Source of the DNA: Planococcus kocurii
GTDB lineage: Bacteria; Bacillota; Bacilli; Bacillales_A; Planococcaceae
DNA length: 64,000 nt
Assembly (NCBI RefSeq): GCF_001465835.2
Contig: NZ_CP013661.2
Coordinates: forward strand, 930,001-994,000
Direction of reading: 5' to 3'
Both the position numbers and the translations under genes were made by a program. Below the pieces are notes generated by a model that ran no database searches, had not been told where the DNA came from, and saw nothing but the letters and a program-made list of their open reading frames with translations. How positions within the stretch are numbered: position 1 is the first letter of the stretch; each line of letters begins with the position of its first letter. Below, piece by piece: positions 18,987 through 27,336 of the stretch.

Positions 18987-19011
18987 TTTCCCTGTATTCG
19001 GTTCTCTAAAC
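18987..19011 (-). promoter_or_regulatory. SigB-type promoter of the GSP26-like gene
   Basis: GTTTAG, 13 bases, GGGAAA on the minus strand. The SigB consensus is GTTTAA, 12-15 bases, GGGTAT, so ten of twelve positions fit, and the downstream gene belongs to a family known to be SigB-controlled. Confidence 0.6.
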
Positions 19012-19191
19012 GTCATTGCCTTTTTCGTAAGTATTCTAGTATGTAGAAAAACTAAAAATGAATTTATAAAAATACTCATTAACTTATAAGAATTCCTCAC
19101 ACTTGTTTCGTCAAACTATCAACACCAATATGGTTATCTCTTATAAAATCAATAACTAACTAAAACTATTTAAAAATATTTTATTTTTCTC

Positions 19192-19227
19192 TTGTAATTT
19201 AATTATTCAATAATGTATAGTCTATAC
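19192..19227 (+). promoter_or_regulatory. Promoter overlapped by a 6-1-6 palindrome
   Basis: TTGTAA, 18 bases, TATAGT forms a plausible promoter. The perfect palindrome GTATAG-T-CTATAC (19215-19227) covers the -10 element and ends 24 bases before the regulator ATG. Its place suggests an operator for autorepression. Confidence 0.45.
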
Positions 19228-19251
19228 AAGAATGAATAAAGGAGGACAGTC

Positions 19252-20565
19252 ATGAATACTTTATTTCTGCTTCCCAATACGAACGAAGAAATTATCAACA
19301 CTTATGATGAAGACATTATTGTTACTACACGAGAAGGTCGTATTATCAAAGCTTCTACCTGCAGTGGTGAGCACTATGGAGTATCTGCTGATGAACTACT
19401 TGGAAAATCGGTCTATGATTTAGAAGCAGCTGGAATCTTCTCTCCTGCCATTACGCCACTCGTTTTAAAGCAAAAGAAAAAAGTTGTTTTGCGCCAAAAT
19501 ACACCTTCTGGGAAAAAGGTCTTGATCACTGGTATTCCACTTTTTAATGATAATGGCGATGTAGAGTTTGTCGTCAGTTATTCTTACGATATGTCACAGT
19601 TGATGGTTATGAAGGAATATTTAGAGAATCTGGAATCGGAAATGTCCAAGGTAAAAAGGGAACTGGCTCACCTACGAAACCAACAGCTTCATGTTGAAGG
19701 TTGTATCATGGAAAGTCCTTCTTCTAAACGTGCACTCCAAACAGCTATCAAAATGGCGCAACTTGAAGTTCCGGTTGTTATTTACGGTGAACCTGGCACC
19801 GGTAAAACATCGTTAGCTAAGTTTATCCATGCACAAAGCGATCGACGTGAAGAAGCATTTATCGAAGTCCATTGCAGCGCTATCCCCGAATCGGTGTTTG
19901 AAATCAGTTTTACCGGACTTGACGGAGAAGGCTACATAAACTTGGCTGCTCGAGGCACGCTTGTGCTCAATGAAGTGGAACAGCTCTCAGCTGCTTCTCA
20001 GGCCATACTGTTTAACGTTTTGCAGCAGCCACACGAGGCACGCATAATTGCCATCAGCACGGTTTCAATTGAAGAGGCCGTCATTGCAGGGAACTTCCGT
20101 GAAGACTTATTTTACTTTTTGCATTTAGCTTCGATTGAATTAAAAGCGCTAAGAGAACGTCCAGATGATTTAGATCAGTCTATCCATCGCGTTCTTGAAG
20201 AACTCAATATCAACTACAAAAATCAAAAAACGATTTCTGATGACTTCTACTTTCATGCGCTACAACTTTCTTGGAAAGGCAATTTCCGAGAGTTGCGCAA
20301 TGTACTAGAACGCAGCTTTATCGAAAGTGAATCTGCACTGATTACGCTCGATGACCTCCCGATTACTTATCAGCCAGATTCCAGTGAACGCATCGGCTTT
20401 GAACTTGATGGCCAGACGCTTCCACATATTTTAGAATCTGTCGAAAAGAAAGTGTTACTCAATGCACAAAAACGCTACAGAACAACGACTGAAATGGCTC
20501 ATATTCTCGGCATTAGCCAGCCGTCGGTTGTTCGTAAACTAAAAAAATACACAAACATCACTTAA
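19252..20565 (+). CDS. TyrR-like PAS-AAA-HTH regulator without GAFTGA
   Basis: Transcriptional regulator of 437 residues: an N-terminal PAS sensor (about 15-115), a short coiled coil, an AAA+ domain (about 150-385) and a C-terminal Fis/TyrR-type helix-turn-helix (TTEMAHILGISQPSVVRKLKK). Walker A is intact (GEPGTGKTS). The region that should read GAFTGA is replaced by a shorter ISFTGLDGEGYI stretch, and the Walker B acid is Asn (LVLNEV). Sigma-54 activation needs GAFTGA, so this protein probably regulates the housekeeping polymerase, as E. coli TyrR does. The Gate-domain transporter follows after 12 bases and is the likely target and operon partner. Confidence 0.85.
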   Translation: MNTLFLLPNTNEEIINTYDEDIIVTTREGRIIKASTCSGEHYGVSADELLGKSVYDLEAAGIFSPAITPLVLKQKKKVVLRQNTPSGKKVLITGIPLFNDNGDVEFVVSYSYDMSQLMVMKEYLENLESEMSKVKRELAHLRNQQLHVEGCIMESPSSKRALQTAIKMAQLEVPVVIYGEPGTGKTSLAKFIHAQSDRREEAFIEVHCSAIPESVFEISFTGLDGEGYINLAARGTLVLNEVEQLSAASQAILFNVLQQPHEARIIAISTVSIEEAVIAGNFREDLFYFLHLASIELKALRERPDDLDQSIHRVLEELNINYKNQKTISDDFYFHALQLSWKGNFRELRNVLERSFIESESALITLDDLPITYQPDSSERIGFELDGQTLPHILESVEKKVLLNAQKRYRTTTEMAHILGISQPSVVRKLKKYTNIT

Positions 20566-20577
20566 GGGGGAAATTAT

Positions 20578-21942
20578 ATGACATTGCTTCAAAGCGAAAA
20601 AAAGAAAATTGAATCTGTCGACACATGGAAATTCTTAATTCCTTCTAGTATAGGTGCGCTATTATTCTTATGCCCCATCTCTTACAACGATGAAATCACG
20701 ATTGGTGTCGGTATTTTGGCATCTTTCCTCTTAACAACATTCGGTGATGTAATTCCTGCATTTATTGTTTTTTTACTTGGTTTTTCCGCACTTGCTAGCG
20801 TACTTGCAACGATTACAAAACCTGCTTTCGTTCAAAATTCACCTTTTTTGCGCACTACTTTTATTAATGGACCATTTGGTTTAATCGTTCGTGTTCTTGC
20901 TTTTGCATTTGGCTTTATGACTTTTTATGAAATTGGCCCTGAAATCATTTCTTCAAGAGCTACGGGAGGCGTTGTGCTTTATGACTTAGCCCCTGTCCTA
21001 CTCACTTGGTTTTTGTTTGCTGGAATTTTATTGCCGTTACTAGTTGAATTTGGCTTAATGGAATTTGTCGGTACCTTGCTCAACAAATTCATGCGTCCTG
21101 TCTTCACCTTGCCTGGCCGTTCCTCAATCGATGCGATGGCATCATGGATGGGCGCTGCACCTGTTGGAGTTTTGGTAACAATGAAGCAATACGATGAAGG
21201 CAATTATACCGGACGTGAAGCTTCGGTCATTGCCACTACGTTTTCAATCGCTTCTGTGGCGTTTAGTTTAGTAGTTGCCAATGTCGTCGGCATCGGACAT
21301 TTGTTCTTTCCTTTTTACCTAGCTGTATCGGTTGCTTGTTTAGTAGCTGCCATCATTATGCCGCGCATCCCACCTTTGTCTCGTAAAAAAGACGACTATT
21401 ATGCGCCAGTTGGCAAACAAATTGACGATACCATTCCTGAAGGTGCACCGCTTTTACAATGGGGTTTTGACGAAGCTCGTCGTAAAGCAAGCAGCGCGGC
21501 AAGCCCGAAAAAACTTGCACAAATCGGCATTGAGACGGTACTGGATATATGGCTAGCGCTAATCCCACTCGTTATTGCTCTTGGTACTGTGGCATTGATT
21601 GTCGCAGAATACACACCATTATTCAAAATCATTTCTTATCCACTGATTCCCGTACTGACTTTATTCGGCTTACCCGAAGCCGCCGAAGCCGCTCCTACGT
21701 TCTTAGTTGGATTCGCAGATATGTTCTTGCCTGCTGTACTAGGTGCAGGTATCGAGAGTGAATTGACTCGCTTTGTGCTAGCTGGTGTTTCGTTAACGCA
21801 AATCATCTATATGTCTGAAATCGGCATTTTGATTTTACGTTCGAACATTCCAGTGAAATTCTGGGAACTGGCTGTAATTTTCGTATTACGTACCATCATC
21901 ACTTTACCAATTCTTGTGTTGTTCGGTCATTTGTTTGTTTAA
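20578..21942 (+). CDS. YjiH-family Gate-domain membrane protein
   Basis: Polytopic membrane protein of 454 residues with about ten helices and the nucleoside-recognition Gate domain (ARPs such as MASWMGAAPVGVL in the first half and PTFLVGFADMFLPAVLG in the second, a repeated pore-like element). It belongs to the YjiH family, whose substrate is unknown; nucleoside or amino-acid-like solutes have been guessed from distant relatives. The ATG is preceded by AAGGGGGAAATTAT. It is cotranscribed with the TyrR-like regulator, whose PAS domain may sense the transported molecule. Confidence 0.83.
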   Translation: MTLLQSEKKKIESVDTWKFLIPSSIGALLFLCPISYNDEITIGVGILASFLLTTFGDVIPAFIVFLLGFSALASVLATITKPAFVQNSPFLRTTFINGPFGLIVRVLAFAFGFMTFYEIGPEIISSRATGGVVLYDLAPVLLTWFLFAGILLPLLVEFGLMEFVGTLLNKFMRPVFTLPGRSSIDAMASWMGAAPVGVLVTMKQYDEGNYTGREASVIATTFSIASVAFSLVVANVVGIGHLFFPFYLAVSVACLVAAIIMPRIPPLSRKKDDYYAPVGKQIDDTIPEGAPLLQWGFDEARRKASSAASPKKLAQIGIETVLDIWLALIPLVIALGTVALIVAEYTPLFKIISYPLIPVLTLFGLPEAAEAAPTFLVGFADMFLPAVLGAGIESELTRFVLAGVSLTQIIYMSEIGILILRSNIPVKFWELAVIFVLRTIITLPILVLFGHLFV

Positions 21943-21943
21943 T

Positions 21944-21992
21944 AAAAAAGCGCTACTCCTAGAAATGTACATTCCTAGGAGTAGCGCTTTTT
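21944..21992. terminator. Bidirectional intrinsic terminator
   Basis: AAAAAAGCGCTACTCCTAG and CTAGGAGTAGCGCTTTTTT arms form a long perfect stem. It serves the transporter gene on the plus strand and the small membrane-peptide gene on the minus strand. Confidence 0.92.
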
Positions 21993-21995
21993 TAC

Positions 21996-22094
21996 TCACT
22001 TTGCCCAATGATGAAAGAAGAAATAAGACAAGATGAGCACAATGACAATGATGGAAAGGATGAGCATGGGCACAAAACCAAAGGTAGCTTCCAT
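21996..22094 (-). CDS. Small single-pass membrane peptide, 32 residues
   Basis: A short gene, easily missed. A very strong ribosome site GGAGGAGGAG stands five bases before the ATG. The peptide starts MEATFGFVP, has one hydrophobic helix rich in Ile, Val and Leu (about 9-26) and ends FFFHHWAK. It stops four bases before a strong terminator. Good initiation signal, membrane-helix composition and a fitting terminator make it a real small membrane protein in my view. Function unknown; such peptides often modulate a membrane partner. It lies between the Gate transporter and the PspA-type operon but is separated from both by terminators. Confidence 0.7.
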   Translation of the reverse strand: MEATFGFVPMLILSIIVIVLILSYFFFHHWAK

Positions 22095-22201
22095 TAGAAC
22101 TCCTCCTCCTTTTCCCTTTAGCATACTCTCTTTTTATCGAAAGTCAAAGTAATTAGCAGACTATTCAGTTATTAAGATGAAATTACATTTCTACCTAACA
22201 T

Positions 22202-22243
22202 AAAACCGACACTAGGATCTTTCACCCCAATGTCGGTTTTTTG
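22202..22243 (-). terminator. Intrinsic terminator of the PspA-type operon
   Basis: AAAACCGACA and TGTCGGTTTT arms around a loop of about 20 bases, directly after the stop codon of the last gene. Confidence 0.75.
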
Positions 22244-22244
22244 T

Positions 22245-23246
22245 TTATGAAACTAGCTTTTGCCCGCAATTCGGACAGAACTTGGCCCCTTCGTTTTTCT
22301 GACCGCAGTTCGGACAGAATTTTGGTGCTGGCTTATCGTTAGCACCTGGTTGTGTTGCTGAATCCATAGAACCTGTACCCGCTGTGTTTTGCTGCTTTCC
22401 GGACTCTTGTTCTTTCTGACCGTCCATCATTTCTTTGGCAATGTTCATTCCCATCATCATGCCTGCCATGTCAGAGGCTGCATTGGATCCAGATGACTTG
22501 CCCATGGCATCGGCCACTGAAATCTGTTGGTATTTGGCGACATCCCCGACCATTCCGTGTGATGCGCTTTTGTTAATCATATCCTGAATTTCCTTCGGAT
22601 AATTAAAGCTCATCACTTGGAAGCCTGTCACTTTTAAGCCATCTTCCATCAATTGCATATTCAAATCGTCTTGAATGCCTTGTCCAATTTCATGCGCATT
22701 GGCTTGCAAATTGAACATGTCCTTGCCTTCTTTACTTATCCATCTCATCAAAAGTTGATCCAAAATCGCCGTAATCCGGATTTTCACATCGTCAACGATG
22801 TAGCTATCTCGAACGCCTGCAATTTTATCGATCAAGCCGATATAATCGCTTACTGTAAACTGGAACGTTCCATTTGCACGAATTGGCATACCGCCTGGCA
22901 ACTGTGGGGATGGGATATTAATTGGATTTTGCGTCCCCCATCGAACCGTAAATTCTTTTGTATTGACGAACAATACCTCTACACGCATACCGCTATTAAA
23001 GCCAAAACGAAAGCCTTTTAAGGTCGACAAAAATGGCACGATTTGTGATTCGATATCGTACTCGCCTTCCTCTTCAAAAATCCCTTCGATTTTGCCATTA
23101 TTCATAAAGACGGCATCCTGACCTGGACGAATAATTAACTTACTCCCTTTTTTCACTTCATTATTCGTCCACTTCCAGAAAATCTGATCTTCCCTGAATT
23201 CTTCCCATTCCACTACATCCGAAAATTGGTTGCCAAAAAAACCCAT
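22245..23246 (-). CDS. ydjI: YdjI-like SPFH protein with C-terminal zinc ribbons
   Basis: Protein of 333 residues, counterpart of B. subtilis YdjI. An SPFH (stomatin/flotillin-like, virion core protein-type) domain fills about 20-240, with RPGQDAVFMNNGKI near its start. A Met-rich helix (MAGMMMGMNIAKEMM) and a polar linker follow, then a C-terminal zinc-ribbon pair FCPNCGQKN..FCPNCGQKL. It probably gathers on membrane patches together with PspA and YdjG. The ATG has AAGGAGGAG nine bases upstream; the open frame extends nine codons further to 23273. Last gene of the operon. Confidence 0.87.
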   Translation of the reverse strand: MGFFGNQFSDVVEWEEFREDQIFWKWTNNEVKKGSKLIIRPGQDAVFMNNGKIEGIFEEEGEYDIESQIVPFLSTLKGFRFGFNSGMRVEVLFVNTKEFTVRWGTQNPINIPSPQLPGGMPIRANGTFQFTVSDYIGLIDKIAGVRDSYIVDDVKIRITAILDQLLMRWISKEGKDMFNLQANAHEIGQGIQDDLNMQLMEDGLKVTGFQVMSFNYPKEIQDMINKSASHGMVGDVAKYQQISVADAMGKSSGSNAASDMAGMMMGMNIAKEMMDGQKEQESGKQQNTAGTGSMDSATQPGANDKPAPKFCPNCGQKNEGAKFCPNCGQKLVS

Positions 23247-23279
23247 TCTTCTTTTCTCCTCCTTTTCTATCATCTGTTT

Positions 23280-24065
23280 TTAAAATTTACGACCGCCTCC
23301 ACTGAAAGAAGCGCCGCCTCCCGTACTTCCGCCCCCACCAAAGCCTCCGCCGCTTCCACTGTTAGCCTTCGGAACTTTACGGCGGGAAACGGTTTTGTTG
23401 CGAAATTGGTCACGCGTGCCGGTCACTTTTGTATGATCCCCATCAAAATAAGTACTAGCAGTCGTTGTTACACGTCCACCAGAATTGTATAACATGAATC
23501 CGACAACACCTGTCGCCAGTAACAGCGCAATTAGCAGCTGAAACCAGCTTTTAAGAAGAATGTTTTCCGGATTGACACCTGGTCGATATTCCATATAGCG
23601 GCTTGATGTAGTGACGGTCTCCTGAAAAGCATCTGCATAGTCGCCGTTTTGCATTTCGGGAACAATTCGATCTAGTACCAAATCGACCCGCTTGTTATCT
23701 AGTGATGTTTCTGCCGTACCAAAGCCCGCTAAGTAAACATCGCGCGTGGCAATGTTCATCGTCAGCAGCACCGCATTTTTTTGATTGTTTTCTACAGACC
23801 ATGCATCATAAAAATCACCCATGTCCTCCATAATCGACAACGATTTTTCATCTGCCAAAGTTAAGAACAGGAAGTCTGTATCTTGCTCATCGCTGTATTT
23901 TGTTGCAACAGTTTCTAATTCTGCGATTTCTGATTCACTAAGCAAATTAGCGTTATCGTAAACATGTTGATCCACTGCAGCAAATGCAGTGACTCCAGTT
24001 ATAGTCATCAGTATTAGCAATAAGCAAAGAGTTTTAAGCCATGTACTTTGAAAAGCCTTCACCAT
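23280..24065 (-). CDS. ydjH: YdjH-like TPM-domain membrane protein
   Basis: Exported membrane-anchored protein of 261 residues, counterpart of B. subtilis YdjH. A signal sequence (LLLILMTITGVTAFA) is followed by a TPM domain (about 30-160; VYDNANLLSESEIAELE at its start), a single membrane helix (about 178-196) and a cytosolic tail that ends in a glycine-rich GGGFGGGGSTGGGASFSGGG stretch, typical of TPM proteins. The ATG has AGGAGG six bases upstream and overlaps the end of ydjG by seven bases, so translation is coupled. TPM domains recruit other membrane proteins in stress responses. Confidence 0.86.
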   Translation of the reverse strand: MVKAFQSTWLKTLCLLLILMTITGVTAFAAVDQHVYDNANLLSESEIAELETVATKYSDEQDTDFLFLTLADEKSLSIMEDMGDFYDAWSVENNQKNAVLLTMNIATRDVYLAGFGTAETSLDNKRVDLVLDRIVPEMQNGDYADAFQETVTTSSRYMEYRPGVNPENILLKSWFQLLIALLLATGVVGFMLYNSGGRVTTTASTYFDGDHTKVTGTRDQFRNKTVSRRKVPKANSGSGGGFGGGGSTGGGASFSGGGRKF

Positions 24066-25087
24066 AGAACACCTCCTACAGCGAACGCAACCACTTTCAT
24101 TACTGCAAAAACGGAAGCCGCAATACCGGTAAACCAAGCTGCAACTTTAAATCCACTAATTGGCGGTTTACCGACTACCTTACCGGTTTGACCGTTCATC
24201 GCAAAAGTATGTTCCTTATTGTCGAAATCATAATAAACCATCCACACAGGAAACAACGTATAGTAGACGTTTTTCTTATTCGTCAGAATTTGCTTATGGG
24301 TATAGCTGACAGTCGAATAGCCTGAAATGGTGCTGCCTATATACGAATCGATATAAGGGACGATCTTCGACTCGATCCGTGAGTACAGCGCTTCTTCGTC
24401 ATAATCGTATTTTTCAGCAAGAAAGCCTGCCAAATAAGGCATCTTGAAATCTTTCAATTCTTCGTAATTATAAGGTTCCAGCTTATCCATCAATTCGTCG
24501 TCCATTTTTTCCGAGGCATCTGCTGGAACTTTTAAATAGCTAAGATCTATTTCTCTACGAACGTCATAAAAATCAGTCTCTGTGTAGATCGTATCGCCCG
24601 ACGTATAGCTATGCACTCTAGTCGCAAGCGCCGCTACATCCGCTGTGCCATCAATGTCGTACAGCCAGAACGGCACATACATACCGGTCATTTTTTTAAT
24701 GCGGTCACCACTGGTAAAACCTCTTGGTGTCAATCGCCCATTATTCGTCCATTTTCGAAATGCAGCGACAGCTTCATCTTTGCTAATCGTAAAAGGAATT
24801 ACTTTGGCCGGAGCCAATTCACCTGTTAACCTGTCTGCAAGTAACACGGGTGCTCCGCAAAAACTGCAATGTGTCGCAGTAGTTTGTGCTTCGGTCAAAA
24901 TAACGGCGCCGCAGTTTTCACAGTGATATTCTTTCGCTTCTTGTGGATCAAATTTTCGTAAGATATTGGTTTCAGGAAACGTCTCAATGTTGTCCTGTCT
25001 GCCACAGTTCGGACAAGACAGGTGCCCTGACTCACTATCAAACGCCATGTCTGAACCACAGTTCGGACATTTATACTGAATGACCAT
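24059..25087 (-). CDS. ydjG: YdjG-like zinc-ribbon membrane protein
   Basis: Protein of 342 residues, counterpart of B. subtilis YdjG. Two N-terminal zinc ribbons (CPNC..CPNC at 8-27 and CENC..CSFC at 56-76) are followed by a large soluble region (about 90-305) and a C-terminal membrane helix (about 316-340). In B. subtilis YdjG and YdjH recruit PspA to the membrane under envelope stress, so the same role is likely here. It is 46 bases downstream of pspA and overlaps ydjH. ATG preceded by AAGGGGCG. Confidence 0.86.
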   Translation of the reverse strand: MVIQYKCPNCGSDMAFDSESGHLSCPNCGRQDNIETFPETNILRKFDPQEAKEYHCENCGAVILTEAQTTATHCSFCGAPVLLADRLTGELAPAKVIPFTISKDEAVAAFRKWTNNGRLTPRGFTSGDRIKKMTGMYVPFWLYDIDGTADVAALATRVHSYTSGDTIYTETDFYDVRREIDLSYLKVPADASEKMDDELMDKLEPYNYEELKDFKMPYLAGFLAEKYDYDEEALYSRIESKIVPYIDSYIGSTISGYSTVSYTHKQILTNKKNVYYTLFPVWMVYYDFDNKEHTFAMNGQTGKVVGKPPISGFKVAAWFTGIAASVFAVMKVVAFAVGGVLW

Positions 25088-25133
25088 CTTTTACGCCCCT
25101 TTCAACTTAAAGGAACTTCTTACACTGCACATA

Positions 25134-25850
25134 TCATTCATTTTTGCCCAACTGACTTTTCAATGCTTCTAGTTCATCGTCTACATTAATGCCTGCTTTT
25201 AGCGATTCCAATTCATCGTCGACAGATGTGTCGCCATCGTATTTCGAAGCTAAATCTTTAATATCTGTTTCCGATCCTTTGTTGAGTTCGGTCATAGCAA
25301 TAGCTTCGTCAAGTTCTTGGTTGATCTTCTGCTCCATTTTATCAAAAGCAGAAATCCGCTCGCCTGCACCGTCTACCGAAGAAGCAAAATCGTTCATGCG
25401 TTTTTGTGTCTTTGCAACTGCAGCTTTGCCTTTTAGCTCTGAACGGCGAGATTCAAGTTCTCCAATGTCCGACTCTAACTTGTCATGCATTTGGCGCATT
25501 TGTTGTGTATTGGCCGCTGCGAGTTCAACGGCTGTTCCTTTGTCTGTTACTCTTTCAGAAAGCTCTGCTTTTCGTTGCAAAAACTTCCGCGCATCGTCTT
25601 CATTGCCTGCTTCTAAAGCTTTTACGGCATAGCGCTGCATGTCGTCAATCTCTTGTTCAACCTCTGACAGTTCGCGACGTTCGCGTTTTTCAGCTGCCAT
25701 AATTGCGGCTGTTTCCGATTTCACTTTTCCTAAATCACTGTTCAAATCACGTAAATACTGATCAATCATTTTCTCAGGATCTTCTGCTTTGTCTAGTAAA
25801 GCGTTAATATTACTCGTCATAATATCTTTAAAGCGTTTTAAAATTTCCAT
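25134..25850 (-). CDS. pspA: PspA/IM30 family membrane-stress protein
   Basis: ESCRT-III-like coiled-coil protein of 238 residues that oligomerises on damaged membrane and maintains it. Signatures are ILKRFKDIMTSNINALLDKAEDPEKMI (helix 1, about 3-29; amphipathic start) and YLRDLNSDLGKV, followed by a long charged hairpin coiled coil (30-145) and an acidic tail with two VDDELE..LK repeats. Start chosen at the last of three consecutive ATGs, which best fits GAGGAG; upstream in-frame codons lack a ribosome site. First gene of pspA-ydjG-ydjH-ydjI, the same order as in B. subtilis, where SigW drives it; I do not see a clear TGAAAC/CGTA promoter here. Confidence 0.9.
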   Translation of the reverse strand: MEILKRFKDIMTSNINALLDKAEDPEKMIDQYLRDLNSDLGKVKSETAAIMAAEKRERRELSEVEQEIDDMQRYAVKALEAGNEDDARKFLQRKAELSERVTDKGTAVELAAANTQQMRQMHDKLESDIGELESRRSELKGKAAVAKTQKRMNDFASSVDGAGERISAFDKMEQKINQELDEAIAMTELNKGSETDIKDLASKYDGDTSVDDELESLKAGINVDDELEALKSQLGKNE

Positions 25851-26017
25851 CATCATTCTCCTCTTTGTATAGTTTTTCTTTACTTCCAATATTCACTGTA
25901 GCTATAGCGATGAAAAAACTTCTCCATTCTAGTATAACGCATTAATCGACTCATTTAATCTGTAACGAAAGAGAATTCAGTCTTTTCTATTTTTTAAAAC
26001 TAAACTAACCTGATCAA

Positions 26018-26075
26018 AAGAAAAAAGCCGGTAACCCCCTCGCAAAACTTGACTGCCATTCGCTTAGGGGCTTCC
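26018..26075 (-). terminator. Probable terminator of the acyl-CoA dehydrogenase gene
   Basis: A GC-rich, imperfect stem (AAGCCCC / GGGGG..GGCTT) is followed on the minus strand by six Ts, just past the dehydrogenase stop codon. The stem is bulged, so strength is uncertain. Confidence 0.5.
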
Positions 26076-26092
26076 AACTTTAAAACAAATTC

Positions 26093-27307
26093 TTAGCGGC
26101 TAGTTGTCGGATCGGCTTGATGCTCCCAAGCAGGTAAAGTTTTCGACAACGCCTTATCTTCTTTATAACCTAAAGCATATTCTGCTTGCATGATTGTATG
26201 AATTTCTCGTGTTCCTTCGTAAATAACAGGTGCTTTGGAATTGCGCAAATAACGGCTGACTGGATATTCATCGGAATAACCATAAGCTCCGTGTATTTGG
26301 AAAGCATCGTCCGCTGCTTGATTGGCAAAATCACAAGCCTGCCATTTTGCTAAAGACGTTTCACGTGTATTGCGTTTTCCTGTATTTTTTAATTCACCTG
26401 CACGGTAAACGAGCAAACGGCTCATCTGGAATCCTGCTTCCATTTTAGCAATCATTTGTTGAACCAACTGATGTCTACCGATTTCTTTACCGAATGTCTG
26501 ACGCTCGTGACAATAACTCACACTTGCCTCAAGACAGGCCATGATTTGCCCAACTGCTCCAGCGGCAACCGTAAATCGACCGTTATCTAGTGCCGACATC
26601 GCAATTTTAAATCCTTCGCCTTCTTGCCCTAACAAATTTTCTTTCGGTACTTTAACATCCTCAAAAAACAGTTCTCCTGTATTTCCTGCTCGTATGCCGT
26701 GTTTTCCTTTAATTGCCTTCGAGGAAAAACCTGGCCACGTACGTTCAACAATAAAGGCAGAAATCGCTCCATGCTTTTGTGATTGGTCGCCCGTGTAAGC
26801 AAAGACGAGAAAATAATCTGCCACATCACATAAAGAAATCCACGTTTTCTGGCCGTTTAACACGTAATGATCGCCTTGTTTCACAGCAGTCGATTTCATA
26901 GCTGCAACATCCGATCCGGCTTCTGGTTCCGTCAATCCAAAAGCACCCATCTTTTCCCCTTTTGCTTGTGGGATTAAGTACTGCTGCTTTTGTTGTTCTG
27001 TTCCCCATTGAAGAATGGTTAAGCTATTTAATCCCGTATGGACAGAAACGGCAGTACGGAAAGCCGTGTCTCCACGTTCAAGTTCTTCGCAAACGATTGC
27101 TAGCGAATTGTAATCCATGCCACTGCCCCCGTATGCTTCGGGAATACAGACACCCATCAATCCGAGCTTTGCCAATTTTTCATAAATCGCCGGATCTGAT
27201 TTACCTGCTCGGTCCCAGTCCTCAATAAATGGCATGATTTCTTTGTCGACAAAGTTTCGTGTCGTGCTGCGCAACATGTCTTGTTCTTCTGTGAACGAAA
27301 AATTCAT
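26093..27307 (-). CDS. Acyl-CoA dehydrogenase
   Basis: FAD-dependent enzyme of 404 residues that introduces an alpha,beta double bond into an acyl-CoA and passes electrons to ETF. Family segments are FGLTEPEAGSD (FAD/substrate loop), LNGQKTWIS, the GAYGYSDEYPVSRYLRN helix and the catalytic base Glu in VIYEGTREIHT near the C-terminus. It carries about 20 extra C-terminal residues past the usual end. The ATG follows AGGGGAGATTGACG; a TTG two codons earlier is in frame. It lies 29 bases after a CaiB-type CoA-transferase gene. This pairing occurs with glutaryl-CoA dehydrogenases, but chain length cannot be read from the sequence. Confidence 0.88.
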   Translation of the reverse strand: MNFSFTEEQDMLRSTTRNFVDKEIMPFIEDWDRAGKSDPAIYEKLAKLGLMGVCIPEAYGGSGMDYNSLAIVCEELERGDTAFRTAVSVHTGLNSLTILQWGTEQQKQQYLIPQAKGEKMGAFGLTEPEAGSDVAAMKSTAVKQGDHYVLNGQKTWISLCDVADYFLVFAYTGDQSQKHGAISAFIVERTWPGFSSKAIKGKHGIRAGNTGELFFEDVKVPKENLLGQEGEGFKIAMSALDNGRFTVAAGAVGQIMACLEASVSYCHERQTFGKEIGRHQLVQQMIAKMEAGFQMSRLLVYRAGELKNTGKRNTRETSLAKWQACDFANQAADDAFQIHGAYGYSDEYPVSRYLRNSKAPVIYEGTREIHTIMQAEYALGYKEDKALSKTLPAWEHQADPTTSR

Positions 27308-27336
27308 CGTCAATCTCCCCTTACTAATAAAGTGAA

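Larger units (their letters stand above)
18930..19251. other. Divergent intergenic region with two promoters
   Basis: This 322-base gap holds the SigB-like promoter of the stress gene on the minus strand and the promoter and palindrome of the TyrR-like regulator gene on the plus strand. The middle is A/T-rich and shows no gene. Confidence 0.5.

Noticed and set aside
25851-26000. SigW promoter for pspA
   Set aside because: No TGAAAC with CGTA at proper spacing is present; a weak TATACT element alone is not enough.
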